This document shows, piece after piece, positions 56,091 to 64,000 of a stretch of DNA of 64,000 nt. The DNA is taken from contig CANLZI010000001.1 of NCBI GenBank assembly GCA_947495555.1, forward strand, positions 1,464,861 to 1,528,860. The letters are read 5' to 3'. The position numbers and the translations under genes are program-made. This DNA is from an uncultured Erythrobacter sp. (GTDB lineage: Bacteria; Pseudomonadota; Alphaproteobacteria; Sphingomonadales; Sphingomonadaceae). The first letter of the stretch is position 1; the number at the start of each line of letters is the position of its first letter. The notes beneath the pieces were generated by a model. It was not told where the DNA came from and made no database searches. It saw only the letters and a list, made by a program, of their open reading frames with translations.

Positions 56091-57902
56091 TTATATCATA
56101 GTGCCTTCGCAGCCAGCAATCTCAGAAGCGAGGGATCGAACTGTAATAGGGTATCGGCCAATCTCATTTCCGGAACGGGCAAGTGATTTCGCAAGGAAGA
56201 ATTCTTGGAATGCGCGGTGCGTGAAACGAACAGGTACAGCGCCTCGATATTTGATAGTCACTGGGCTTAGCAGTGTCACAGAAATGGCAGCTGCCAGATC
56301 TGTGCATCGCGTGCTGAACAGTTCGGACGCGATTTCCAGGATACGGCCCGAACCGATCGCTTCTCTCAGTCGATATCCCCCATCACTTCTATCGACCATT
56401 TCGCTAGCGACCCTCATCATCAGTTCTTCCATAGCGCCAATATATACGTCGCGATCCGTCACTGGGACACAGGTTGCTCTCGCGGCTCTGAGATCACGCT
56501 TGAGTTTAGTCCAGCTCCACTGGTATAGCAGTTCAGCCTTGTTCCGGGACGGACCTGCGCCCTCCGCCACGAGATCGATGATCATCTGGAGAAAGAAAGG
56601 ATGGGCGAGCAAGTCTGGTGGCCAGCCTTCAGTTGCCCCTGCTTCCACTGCAGCATGAAGGCTCCGCAGCGATTGACTGCTTGATTTGCGCGCTAAAGCA
56701 TTGGCAACCAGTTCAGTGATTTGACTATTCGTCCATGGCCGGAGTTCATGGAGAGCAATGTCTCTCAGTCCTCCACCTTTCCACGACAACTCTTCGAACA
56801 GGTGCTCATAATTACCAAATGTCGCACGGAAATGCTCCTCACGAGTCGTCAGGACGACCCGACATCTCAGTTCCGCAAGGACGCTGGCAAACCGCGTGAT
56901 CTCTTCAGGTGAGTGAAGCGTCCGGTTCTCATCAAGCGCGTCGATGATCAACGTCATGCCGGTCTCGTCGGCAGAAAGAATGCCTCTCAACACAGGCCCG
57001 CTGAGACGTTGAAAGGTTGCCTTTTCGTCCTCGTCATAATCGTCGAAAATGTGGAGGGCTTCAGTAATCCGCGACATCAGCACGTTTGTACCCTGTTCGC
57101 CTTGCCGAGGCTCTAGATTGGCAGCGGGGACATAGACAACCTCGTGCGGTCGTTCTTTTGCTGCATGCAGCGCACAGCTGGTTTTTCCCGCGCCAAACAA
57201 GCCGACAAGCAGCGACCATTGATGCGGTTTAGCTTTCCCGAGGCGCTCTACGAGATTGACTGCATCCTCATCAGATGGGCCTTCGTGCACTACGCGGGGT
57301 GGGGCATTGCGCTTGAGCAGCAATCTCCCGGATCGAACTGGAAGACTTGAGACATAGTCGGCGCCTGTCTCAAACAAACTGTCCAACTCGGCGAGGTACC
57401 CGGCCGCCTGCTCCTTGAGACGTTCAGATAACATTTCTCGTAGCCGTGACTCGATTGCCTTCAGGCATTGCGTCCGATCCCACTGTATTACCTTTTGCGC
57501 CTTGCCCGCGGCAATCAAGCGATCAAGAGCATTTTGGATCACCTTGCGCGCATCTCTGTTCCGACCATCGCGATTATGCACGAGGACAAATTCTTTGCAG
57601 GTGAAAGACGATCGTTCAAAGGCTGAGATTGATTTCAGGATTTGATCAATCTGGGACTTTTCCAGACCCTCGCTTGCGTAGAAACCTTTGCATTGGATCA
57701 CGGTCTTTATGTAATCGTCGACTTCTTGTTCGATGAGATCACAGCCGGCTCTGTCATATACCTTCATTCCACGCGGGCGGGTGAGGCCGGGCCAGATCGC
57801 TTTAAGCACAGGTAGAAGCTCGATTTCTTGGTCGCGATCCACAGCCGAGTGTAGCGCTCCGTTCAATTGTTTCCAGGCTGCAGTGCTTTGAATACTTGAC
57901 AT
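56091..57902 (-). CDS. Mrr-like nuclease fused to NACHT/STAND NTPase
   Basis: The 603-residue protein has an N-terminal restriction-endonuclease-like domain with D55 and VIQCKG (Q70-x-K72), the Mrr-type active site. A STAND/NACHT NTPase follows: Walker A GLFGAGKT (234-241), Walker B TLIIDALDE (D321), TTREEHF (R354) and late RFTHRAFQEFFLA. Such nuclease-NTPase fusions act as antiphage defence (Avs-like), where sensing switches on nuclease attack. No sensor repeat domain remains at the C-terminus. It is on the opposite strand to the tra genes and visibly AT-richer, so it is probably cargo. Confidence 0.8.
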   Translation of the reverse strand: MSSIQSTAAWKQLNGALHSAVDRDQEIELLPVLKAIWPGLTRPRGMKVYDRAGCDLIEQEVDDYIKTVIQCKGFYASEGLEKSQIDQILKSISAFERSSFTCKEFVLVHNRDGRNRDARKVIQNALDRLIAAGKAQKVIQWDRTQCLKAIESRLREMLSERLKEQAAGYLAELDSLFETGADYVSSLPVRSGRLLLKRNAPPRVVHEGPSDEDAVNLVERLGKAKPHQWSLLVGLFGAGKTSCALHAAKERPHEVVYVPAANLEPRQGEQGTNVLMSRITEALHIFDDYDEDEKATFQRLSGPVLRGILSADETGMTLIIDALDENRTLHSPEEITRFASVLAELRCRVVLTTREEHFRATFGNYEHLFEELSWKGGGLRDIALHELRPWTNSQITELVANALARKSSSQSLRSLHAAVEAGATEGWPPDLLAHPFFLQMIIDLVAEGAGPSRNKAELLYQWSWTKLKRDLRAARATCVPVTDRDVYIGAMEELMMRVASEMVDRSDGGYRLREAIGSGRILEIASELFSTRCTDLAAAISVTLLSPVTIKYRGAVPVRFTHRAFQEFFLAKSLARSGNEIGRYPITVRSLASEIAGCEGTMI

Positions 57903-57942
57903 TTCATGACTCTATCAAGTTTTTCGCTACTCTCCAGAGATC

Positions 57943-57979
57943 TTGACAAAAGCACCACGTGATGCTTATAAACGCATCA
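57943..57979 (+). promoter_or_regulatory. Promoter and operator of the Xre-RES toxin-antitoxin pair
   Basis: TTGACA (57943-57948) and TATAAA (57967-57972) with an 18-bp spacer form a strong sigma-70-like promoter. The -10 is enclosed by TGATGC (57960-57965) and GCATCA (57974-57979), a 6-bp inverted repeat expected for self-repression by the antitoxin. Confidence 0.7.
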
Positions 57980-57990
57980 GGAGAAGCGAT

Positions 57991-58422
57991 ATGGCGAGTG
58001 CAGCTTTTGAACAAGTCGAAGCCCCGCGCGGACTTCAAACCTTTGCAGGCGATGATGATCGCCGCCGCCTGACAGGCGCTGCGGTCAAAGCCGTATTGCG
58101 GCTTGTTGATGCCTGGAGTGGAAGCAATGCGGAGGGTGCAGCGCTGCTTGGTGTATCTGAAAGCACATGGGACCGGATGAAGGCTGGCAGTTGGGAAGGC
58201 TCGCTCAGCCAGGATCAGCTGACCCGCGCCTCTGCACTCATCGGTGTGTTCAAGGCACTGCATCTACTGTTCGCTGACGACATGGCCGACCGCTGGCCCA
58301 AGCTCGTCAATCGTGGCCCGATCTTTGACCGGCGCTCGCCTGTGCAGGCGATGATTGAAGGCGGCATCCCGTGCATGTTGGAAACAAGGCAATATATCGA
58401 CGCGCTTCGTGGCGGATTCTAA
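57991..58422 (+). CDS. Xre/MbcA/ParS-type antitoxin (DUF2384)
   Basis: From MASAAFEQVEAPRG (143 residues, AGGAG upstream) the protein has a helix-turn-helix half (GAAVKAVLRLVDAWSGSNAEGAALLGVSESTWDRMKAG) and the toxin-binding half (LTRASALIGVFKALHLLF; FDRRSPVQAMIEGGIPCML). This is the antitoxin of RES-domain toxins. It overlaps the RES gene and probably represses the pair. Confidence 0.88.
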   Translation: MASAAFEQVEAPRGLQTFAGDDDRRRLTGAAVKAVLRLVDAWSGSNAEGAALLGVSESTWDRMKAGSWEGSLSQDQLTRASALIGVFKALHLLFADDMADRWPKLVNRGPIFDRRSPVQAMIEGGIPCMLETRQYIDALRGGF

Positions 58423-59110
58423 GGCGCAGGACGATCTGCTACTGGTCCGAGAAGCCTTCCCGCGCACCATCAGGCTGGTTTCAAGCGCGAGGCTGCGTCC
58501 GCCCGTCATGGAACCCTTGGCAGATGATGAGGCCGAACTAGCCCTGCTTGCCGAGATTGAGGGCGCGACCAGCGGGCGATTGATCGCCGAAGATCGCGGC
58601 CTTGGATCGCTCACCGCAGATGAGCTCGTTCACGGCGTGCCGCATGCGAAATTCATCAATGCCAGTTTCGCCTATGCCAAGCCGCGCGAGCCTATGCGGT
58701 TCAACACGGCCAATCGTGGGGCATGGTATGCGGCACTGGTGGTTGAAACCTGCATTGCCGAGGTCGGTCATCATCTGACAAATGAGCTTGCCAATGTCGG
58801 CGATTTCAACACCTCTGTCGAGTATGGCGAGATGCTGGCCAGCATGGCCGGCGTGTTCATTGATCTGCGAAATGCGCCCGATCATTCCAGCCTAAACCCT
58901 GATCCGACAGCGGGGTATCCGGCAGGTAATGCGTTGGCGGCACAGGCACGCGCCGAAGGCCACAATGGCATCATCTATCCCTCGGTGCGCCACGTAGGCG
59001 GAACCTGCATTGCCGCGCTCTGGCCCAATGTCGTACAGTCGGTCGCTCAAGGCGCGATGTACCGTCTAACATGGTCCGGCGATCCGGAATTCGCTTGGGA
59101 CGCCATCTAG
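58409..59110 (+). CDS. RES-domain NAD+-depleting toxin
   Basis: The GTG at 58409, overlapping the antitoxin stop, gives 233 residues beginning with (M)ADSKAQDDLLLVREA; a longer in-frame ATG would run back over the antitoxin gene. The RES core shows RFNTANRGAWYAALVVETCIAEVGHH with conserved Arg and Glu, and GIIYPSVRH with the Ser. RES toxins split NAD+ by phosphorolysis and so stop growth. Confidence 0.87.
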   Translation: MADSKAQDDLLLVREAFPRTIRLVSSARLRPPVMEPLADDEAELALLAEIEGATSGRLIAEDRGLGSLTADELVHGVPHAKFINASFAYAKPREPMRFNTANRGAWYAALVVETCIAEVGHHLTNELANVGDFNTSVEYGEMLASMAGVFIDLRNAPDHSSLNPDPTAGYPAGNALAAQARAEGHNGIIYPSVRHVGGTCIAALWPNVVQSVAQGAMYRLTWSGDPEFAWDAI

Positions 59111-59206
59111 CCGCCCGTTTCTTTGCCTGCGCCAGACTGCGCTTCCCAAGCGCAGCGCTTGAATTGCAGTCCTCGTTGGGCCTGCTGCCTCCCGAAAGGA
59201 GGCACC

Positions 59207-61192
59207 ATGTCGGCAACCAAAATCCTGTGGGGCCAGATCCTCGCGGTCTTCGCCCTGACGCTGGCAGGCATCTGGGCCAGCACGCAATGGACAGCGACAG
59301 CACTTGGCTTCCAGCCCGAGCTGGGACCGGCATGGTTCGAGGCCTTCGGTGTGCCCGTCTATCCGCCCTATGCCATCTTCTGGTGGTGGTTCAGCTTTGA
59401 GGCCTATGCGCCGCGCATCTTCGAAATCGGCGGGATGATCGCGGCATCGGGCGGTCTCGCCTCGGTCGTCGTGGCAATTGCCATGTCGGTCTGGCGCGCC
59501 CGCGAGATTAGGAACAGCGCCACCTATGGCTCGGCGCGCTGGGCAACCCGGTCCGAGATCACGAAGGCAGGCCTTCTCGCTGGCAAGGGCGTCGTCATCG
59601 GCCAACACGCCAATCTATACCTGCGTCATGACGGTCCCGAGCATGTTCTGTGCTTTGCGCCGACCCGCAGCGGCAAGGGCGTGGGGCTGGTCATTCCGAC
59701 ACTTCTGACCTGGCCGCACTCGGCGATCGTCCACGATATCAAGGGCGAGAACTGGGATCTGACCGCTGGCTTTCGTTCGCGCTTCAGCCGAGTCCTGCTG
59801 TTCGATCCGACCAATGAGGCCTCCGCGGCCTACAATCCCCTGATGGAGGTGCGGCGCGGGATCAATGAGGTGCGCGATGTCCAGAATATCGCCGATGTGC
59901 TGGTCGATCCCGAAGGCTCGCTCGAGCGCCGCAACCATTGGGAAAAGACCAGCCATGCCCTGCTGGTCGGGGCCATCCTGCACGTGCTCTATGCGGAAAG
60001 CGACAAAACCCTGGCAGGCGTCGCGGCTTTCCTGTCCGATCCCAAGCGTTCGATCGAGGCAACACTCGCCGCCATGATGATGACCACGCATCTGGGTGAG
60101 GATGGCGTGCACCCGGTCGTCGCAAGCGCAGCCCGTGAATTGCTCAACAAGTCCGAAAACGAACGCTCGGGCGTGCTGTCGACCGCCATGTCATTCCTTG
60201 GTCTTTACCGCGATCCGGTGATCGCGAAAGTGACCCGGCAATGCGACTGGCGCATTGCCGATCTGGTTGATGAGAACCACCCGGTCACGCTCTACCTGGT
60301 TGTGCCGCCCTCCGACATCAGCCGGACCAAGCCACTCATCCGTCTGATCCTCAACCAGCTGGGACGGAGGCTAACCGAAGATCTCGCCGAAGGTGCCGAG
60401 CGGCAGCGCCTGCTCCTTATGCTTGACGAGTTCCCGGCGCTCGGCCGCCTCGACTTCTTCGAAAGCGCGCTCGCCTTCATGGCCGGTTACGGGATCAAGT
60501 CGTTCCTGATCGCGCAGTCACTCAACCAGATCGAGAAGGCCTACGGTCAGAACAACGCGATCCTCGACAACTGCCATGTGCGGGTCTGCTTCGCCACCAA
60601 TGACGAGCGCACCGCCAAGCGCGTGTCGGAATCGCTCGGCACCGCCACCGAAATGCGGGCGATGAAGAACTACGCCGGACATCGGCTGTCGCCCTGGCTT
60701 GGCCATCTGATGGTCTCGCGCAGCGAAACCGCGCGCGCCCTGCTGACCCAGGGCGAGATCATGCAACTTCCCGATACCGATGAAATCGTCATGCTAGCTG
60801 GCGCGCATCCCATCCGTGCGAAGAAAGCGCGCTACTATGCCGATCCACGGCTCAAAAAGCGGATCGAAGCGCCACCGACCCCGCAGCAGTCAGTCGACAC
60901 GGGAGCTGCCGGTGACTGGGAAGGCAGGACTGCAAAAGCTGTGCATCGGAAGGACAGCTCTGTCAGCAAGGCCGAGTGGCAGCAGGATGAAGCCGAAGGT
61001 GGAGTTCGGCGTGAGCCGGAATTGCCCGAACACGAAGACATTGCTCCAGCACCTGCACCTGTGCGCAATGAATTCGATTTTGAGGACAGGAGCGATGCTG
61101 ACATCGCGAGCACCAATCGAGGATTGGCCGACCAGATGCGCGCCAACGCCAGGCGCGCGGCGCTTGATCCGAATGACGGGATCGACCTGTGA
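59207..61192 (+). CDS. traG: TraG/VirD4-type coupling protein
   Basis: From MSATKILWGQILAVF (661 residues, GGAGG upstream) the protein has two N-terminal membrane segments, Walker A FAPTRSGKGVGLVIPTLL (about residue 150) and Walker B RLLLMLDEFPALG. It is the ATPase that links the relaxase-DNA complex to the conjugation channel. It is longer than the typical core by an acidic, low-complexity tail near the C-terminus. Confidence 0.94.
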   Translation: MSATKILWGQILAVFALTLAGIWASTQWTATALGFQPELGPAWFEAFGVPVYPPYAIFWWWFSFEAYAPRIFEIGGMIAASGGLASVVVAIAMSVWRAREIRNSATYGSARWATRSEITKAGLLAGKGVVIGQHANLYLRHDGPEHVLCFAPTRSGKGVGLVIPTLLTWPHSAIVHDIKGENWDLTAGFRSRFSRVLLFDPTNEASAAYNPLMEVRRGINEVRDVQNIADVLVDPEGSLERRNHWEKTSHALLVGAILHVLYAESDKTLAGVAAFLSDPKRSIEATLAAMMMTTHLGEDGVHPVVASAARELLNKSENERSGVLSTAMSFLGLYRDPVIAKVTRQCDWRIADLVDENHPVTLYLVVPPSDISRTKPLIRLILNQLGRRLTEDLAEGAERQRLLLMLDEFPALGRLDFFESALAFMAGYGIKSFLIAQSLNQIEKAYGQNNAILDNCHVRVCFATNDERTAKRVSESLGTATEMRAMKNYAGHRLSPWLGHLMVSRSETARALLTQGEIMQLPDTDEIVMLAGAHPIRAKKARYYADPRLKKRIEAPPTPQQSVDTGAAGDWEGRTAKAVHRKDSSVSKAEWQQDEAEGGVRREPELPEHEDIAPAPAPVRNEFDFEDRSDADIASTNRGLADQMRANARRAALDPNDGIDL

Positions 61193-61599
61193 GCAAGGGC
61201 AATCGGATCAAGCATACCTTTCGGTTGCCGCCCGACCTCTCGCGGCAACTGGCGGACTATGCCGGGCGGAAGCGGGTGTCCCAAGCATCGGTGGTCGAGG
61301 CAGCGGTTGCATCGTTTCTCTCGCCCGATGGTTCCGAGCGGATGGAGGCTGCGTTCAGTCGGCGTTTGGATCGTATTTCGCGTCAACTCGACAAGCTCGA
61401 TTATCACGTCGAGGTCGGAAATGAGGCCGTTGCCTTGTTTGTGCGCTTCTGGCTCGGCGTGACGCCGTCAATGCCAGACGAAGCAACAGCTGCCGCCAAG
61501 GCTGCCGCTACGCAGCGCTTTGAGCGCTTCGTTGAAGCGCTGGCGCGGCGCGTTGAGACTGGCCAACGGATCTCGAACTTCGTTGATGAGAGGGCATAA
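61189..61599 (+). CDS. CopG-type ribbon-helix-helix protein
   Basis: The 136-residue protein (GTG start overlapping the traG stop) has a ribbon-helix-helix domain: IKHTFRLPPDLSRQLADYAGRKRVSQASVVEAAVASFL, with an alanine-rich helical tail. This gene type follows traG on several ICEs, before the trb operon, and may repress transfer genes. The trb genes are not seen here. Confidence 0.83.
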   Translation: MSKGNRIKHTFRLPPDLSRQLADYAGRKRVSQASVVEAAVASFLSPDGSERMEAAFSRRLDRISRQLDKLDYHVEVGNEAVALFVRFWLGVTPSMPDEATAAAKAAATQRFERFVEALARRVETGQRISNFVDERA

Positions 61600-61747
61600 T
61601 AATGCTGCCATGTCGAACCTCACACCATTCACATGGTTGATTGAAACCTGAAGCTTTGCAGATCGTACCGCGTCACCGGTAACTTCTTTGCCCTAATTTG
61701 ATGCAGCGCTGCAATTGATCAGTCGGCACGCCTTAAGTGGGCCTATT

Positions 61748-62089
61748 CTACTCTTCATTGCACCAAACGATCATACCTTTCCGCAGCCAAAAATGGCTGC
61801 GGCACCCGTCTTTGCGCCATACCGAAGGGTGAAGCGAAGGAAGGTTTTCGCTGCTCACGCTGAGTTTCCAGTTTGGCCGCACTTCAGGAATGAGTGCCAG
61901 TTCCAGTCTCTCATTGCAGCCACAGGGGCAAAGAAATGCTACGGCCCAATCTTCTCCAGCTTCTCGTGCAACAACAAGATCCCGACCTTCGATCACGCTG
62001 GGAGGCGTATCACCTTCGATGAAATGCACCTGTCGGGGCTTTAGTTTCTTCGGAAACAGCCATCGCCAGAACCTTTGAAATACATTCAT
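61748..62089 (-). CDS. DUF6527-like zinc-ribbon protein
   Basis: The 113-residue protein has cysteine clusters FLCPCGCNERLELAL and KDGCRSHFWLRKGMIVWC, and HFIEGDTPPSVIEGRDLVVAR, the DUF6527 pattern. The Cys/His set probably binds zinc. Its ATG overlaps the stop of the JAB-E1 gene (ATGA), so the three genes form one operon; a role in a ubiquitin-like pathway is inferred from context. Confidence 0.85.
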   Translation of the reverse strand: MNVFQRFWRWLFPKKLKPRQVHFIEGDTPPSVIEGRDLVVAREAGEDWAVAFLCPCGCNERLELALIPEVRPNWKLSVSSENLPSLHPSVWRKDGCRSHFWLRKGMIVWCNEE

Positions 62090-63483
62090 GCCGCTGCCCT
62101 CTCATTGGCTTCGGAATGAACAAGCCCAAGAAGCGGGTAGAAAAGGCCGCGACCCCTCAGGGCATCAGGTTCTGAACGTCCTTGGAGTGCAGCGAGATCA
62201 TATTCGAATTCGCGCCCGGCAAGCGAGAAAAACAAGCGGTCATGCTCTGCGTTTGCGTCGTGGCGATACGGGAAGACCCGGGCCATCCACTCTTCGACCG
62301 CTAGGGCGGCACCGATCATATTGAGCGTGAGGACAGAAGGCGCTTCTTCGGCAAAGCCTTTCAAGTAGCCTTCCTTTTGCTGCTGGGCCAACGCGCCAGG
62401 ATCAACGCGGCTAAGATATTCAGCGTAGAGACCTTCGGGTGTAATGACACCGCGATCAGTCAATGATGGTCCATCAGGGTGGACATAGTCGATGCGGCCA
62501 CACACATCCGCGATACGAACATCCTGGCTGGCGGATTGGCGTGTGGGAATCGTGACCCCGACGTCGATTAGAGGGGCTACAAAGGCGCGCGACATAAGCT
62601 CGCAATAGTGTCGCGCCTCCATCGTATCGACGCATGAGAATATCACATCACCACCACTCGCCGCGATGATCGCCTCTTCGGACTCAATCGGGGCCTCGAT
62701 ACTGATGATTTCAATATCCGGTCGATACTTGGCGATGGCTTCTTTGAGCATTGCTGTCTTGTAGCGCTCGGTATCAGCGTCAGCGATCGTGCTGTTGAGA
62801 ATGCGGTTTAGGTTTTTGTGCTTCATCACATCGAAGTCGATCAAGATGATCTTGCCGATGCCGCGCCGGCACAGATTCTCGATGACGATTGAACCTGTTC
62901 CAGACGCACCAACGACGCAAGCGGTGAGCTGGCCAAGCGCATCTGTCATCTGAGATGAAAATGGGAGAGGGTTCGCCGGAATGGGATTGCTGATGGCCTT
63001 AATGTCATCTGCGATTGAACAAATGCGCGTTATGGGTTCGATTGAGCCGGTCTTATCATAAAGACGTGCCTTAATAGCTCCACCCGGAACCATGATGGCG
63101 GAGCCATGTTTGACCGTTTCATCTGCGCTGCCGTGCCGGAGTGCCGGAATAGCGCTGGCATCGCTTGCGTCGTCAATTTTGGAAAAGTTGAAGAATCCGC
63201 TAGGGTGAGAGTGTATCAGAATGATCGATCCACCGATTTTGTCGGCAGCATCAATTGCTATTTCGAGATATTCTCCCGGCCATACCAATTGAACAGGCGT
63301 TCGCGTGGGGCAATCATCATACGGTACATCGATAACGCGGTGCACGCACAGGCGCTCACAGTCCGCCCCAGCGCGGCCGCAAATCAGAATAGCAGCCGCT
63401 TCGAGTCCATCACCTGGAAAGAGATGGCGCTCCAAAGCGTGATGGTCGCTAGCCGTTAGCGCAAGCGTGAGCGCGCGCGTCAT
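62086..63483 (-). CDS. JAB protease-E1 (ThiF) fusion of a ubiquitin-like system
   Basis: This 465-residue protein has an N-terminal JAB/MPN+ domain with the complete JAMM zinc site: E28, then H91-S-H93-P-S-G with S101 and D104. A C-terminal ThiF/E1 domain follows, with GASGTGS (192-198), IDFDVMKHKNLNR and FSCVDTMEARHYCELM, plus candidate catalytic cysteines around C284 or C328. The first half could cut a ubiquitin-like tail or conjugate, and the second activates it with ATP. It is coupled by ATGA overlaps to the E2 gene and to DUF6527. Confidence 0.9.
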   Translation of the reverse strand: MTRALTLALTASDHHALERHLFPGDGLEAAAILICGRAGADCERLCVHRVIDVPYDDCPTRTPVQLVWPGEYLEIAIDAADKIGGSIILIHSHPSGFFNFSKIDDASDASAIPALRHGSADETVKHGSAIMVPGGAIKARLYDKTGSIEPITRICSIADDIKAISNPIPANPLPFSSQMTDALGQLTACVVGASGTGSIVIENLCRRGIGKIILIDFDVMKHKNLNRILNSTIADADTERYKTAMLKEAIAKYRPDIEIISIEAPIESEEAIIAASGGDVIFSCVDTMEARHYCELMSRAFVAPLIDVGVTIPTRQSASQDVRIADVCGRIDYVHPDGPSLTDRGVITPEGLYAEYLSRVDPGALAQQQKEGYLKGFAEEAPSVLTLNMIGAALAVEEWMARVFPYRHDANAEHDRLFFSLAGREFEYDLAALQGRSEPDALRGRGLFYPLLGLVHSEANERAAA

Positions 63484-64000
63484 TGTCCGACTTCGTTTGC
63501 GATGGCGTCCGCGATGATCGCGATGTGGGTGATGATGCTATCGCTTTCCGGCTTCCAAGTGGTGGCGCCGGTACGGTGACGCGACCAGCGTTGATAGGAT
63601 TTGCCTTCGATAGATTGGCTGGATTGCGTCTGCGGGATCGCTTCACCAGATTTCCGCGCCAAATTAGGATGGCAGTAGAACATGTCGAGCTGTGCAGTCG
63701 GATAGGTCGGCGGCACCTCAATTGCGATATCGGCTGCAGAAAGCGTATACCCTGCTGGCAAAGGAAAGTCGCGCAAGATGGCCCAGCGCCGCCCGTTTTC
63801 GACAATCGTTTCGAGCTTCAAGTCGCTTTTGGACAGGTAGTTCTCGTCCTCGTCCCGCAAGGCAAAGGCGCGAGGGAATGAGGGGTTGGCCTCGCCATTT
63901 TGGATGTGGCTGGGCCGGAGCCACAATTTCTCGATACCTTTGCGCGTCAGATCGATGATCCCATCGAGAGTGATCGCTTCGCGCGGCGCATCTTTGTACT
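63480..64000 (-). CDS. E2-like protein with ubiquitin-like N-terminal end (partial)
   Basis: The frame is open to the right edge. The C-terminal part is a prokaryotic E2 of family E: ETIVENGRRWAILRDFPLPAGY, VPPTYPTAQLDMFYCHPNL, YQRWSRHRTGATTWKPESDSI. Upstream in the same frame, ITLDGIIDLTRKGIEKLWL resembles the last strand of a multiubiquitin unit. So the gene may be a ubiquitin-like/E2 fusion; this needs the sequence beyond the window. The only Cys in the visible E2 part lies in FYCHPNL. Confidence 0.82.
   Translation of the reverse strand, partial: YKDAPREAITLDGIIDLTRKGIEKLWLRPSHIQNGEANPSFPRAFALRDEDENYLSKSDLKLETIVENGRRWAILRDFPLPAGYTLSAADIAIEVPPTYPTAQLDMFYCHPNLARKSGEAIPQTQSSQSIEGKSYQRWSRHRTGATTWKPESDSIITHIAIIADAIANEVGQ

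Noticed and set aside
63480..64000. Calling the Cys in FYCHPNL the catalytic residue of the E2
   Set aside because: I recall that family members often have an aromatic residue here, so the position of the active site cannot be fixed by eye.

Overview
The window comes from a sphingomonad-type alphaproteobacterium (Sphingomonadaceae/Erythrobacteraceae). The signs are two large TonB-dependent receptors in 20 kb, a CadR-like MerR/Czc operon, GC-rich coding, and a conjugation module (ArdC, DUF2958, ParB, DUF736, RepA, DUF2840, TraF, DUF3363 relaxase, TraG) of the kind seen in sphingomonad and rhizobial integrative conjugative elements (ICEs).

Bases 1-19.7 kb look like resident chromosome. Bases 1-13.6 kb are a catabolic neighbourhood around a GntR/FCD regulator: a TonB receptor, two NTF2-like proteins and an Asp/Glu/hydantoin-racemase relative on the minus strand; a family III CoA-transferase; then HMG-CoA lyase, HyuA, HyuB and quinone oxidoreductase on the plus strand; then YciI and a short MmgE/PrpD protein. 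The two control regions (3.6-3.8 kb and 6.0-6.3 kb) share a TTGTATACAA palindrome and, upstream of it, an array of 11-bp helically phased repeats. 13.7-19.7 kb holds small hypotheticals flanked by a dispersed hairpin repeat, Dcd, a saccharopine dehydrogenase-like reductase and a His/acid-rich ZnuD-like TonB receptor.

From about 19.9 kb to the right edge lies a mobile element. A 45-nt fragment of a tRNA-Gly(GCC) 3' end (minus strand) sits next to a tyrosine integrase, as expected for one end of an ICE; the other end is outside the window. Cargo: a Zn/Cd/Co-type efflux operon (MerR, DUF3703, methyltransferase, His-rich peptide, CzcCBA, CzcD); a copper module (CopABCD facing CsoR, DUF305, DUF5676 and P-type CopA); and an arsenic module (ArsO facing ArsR, ArsC, Acr3, ArsH). 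Backbone: ArdC, DUF2958, ParB, DUF736 (39.8-44.7 kb), then a transfer-control module (48.8-50.9 kb), RepA with iterons, DUF2840, TraF, DUF736, a lytic transglycosylase, a relaxase, TraG and a ribbon-helix-helix protein.

The most interesting parts are these. (1) The control module: an XRE repressor (QseC-like) divergent from a single-domain DUF2285 protein (QseM-like), then two out-of-frame ORFs (transcriptional-regulator domain and DUF2285) joined at a TTTC slip site exactly as in the rhizobial FseA +1 frameshift system, then an RdfS-like excisionase. (2) A ubiquitin-like conjugation operon running off the right edge: an E2 whose upstream sequence resembles the end of a ubiquitin-like fold, a JAB-E1 fusion, and DUF6527. 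(3) A standalone Mrr-nuclease/NACHT NTPase, probably a defence gene, inserted between relaxase and TraG next to a Xre/RES toxin-antitoxin pair. (4) The paired 11-bp repeat arrays in the catabolic region. All family names come from reading the translations; no search was run.
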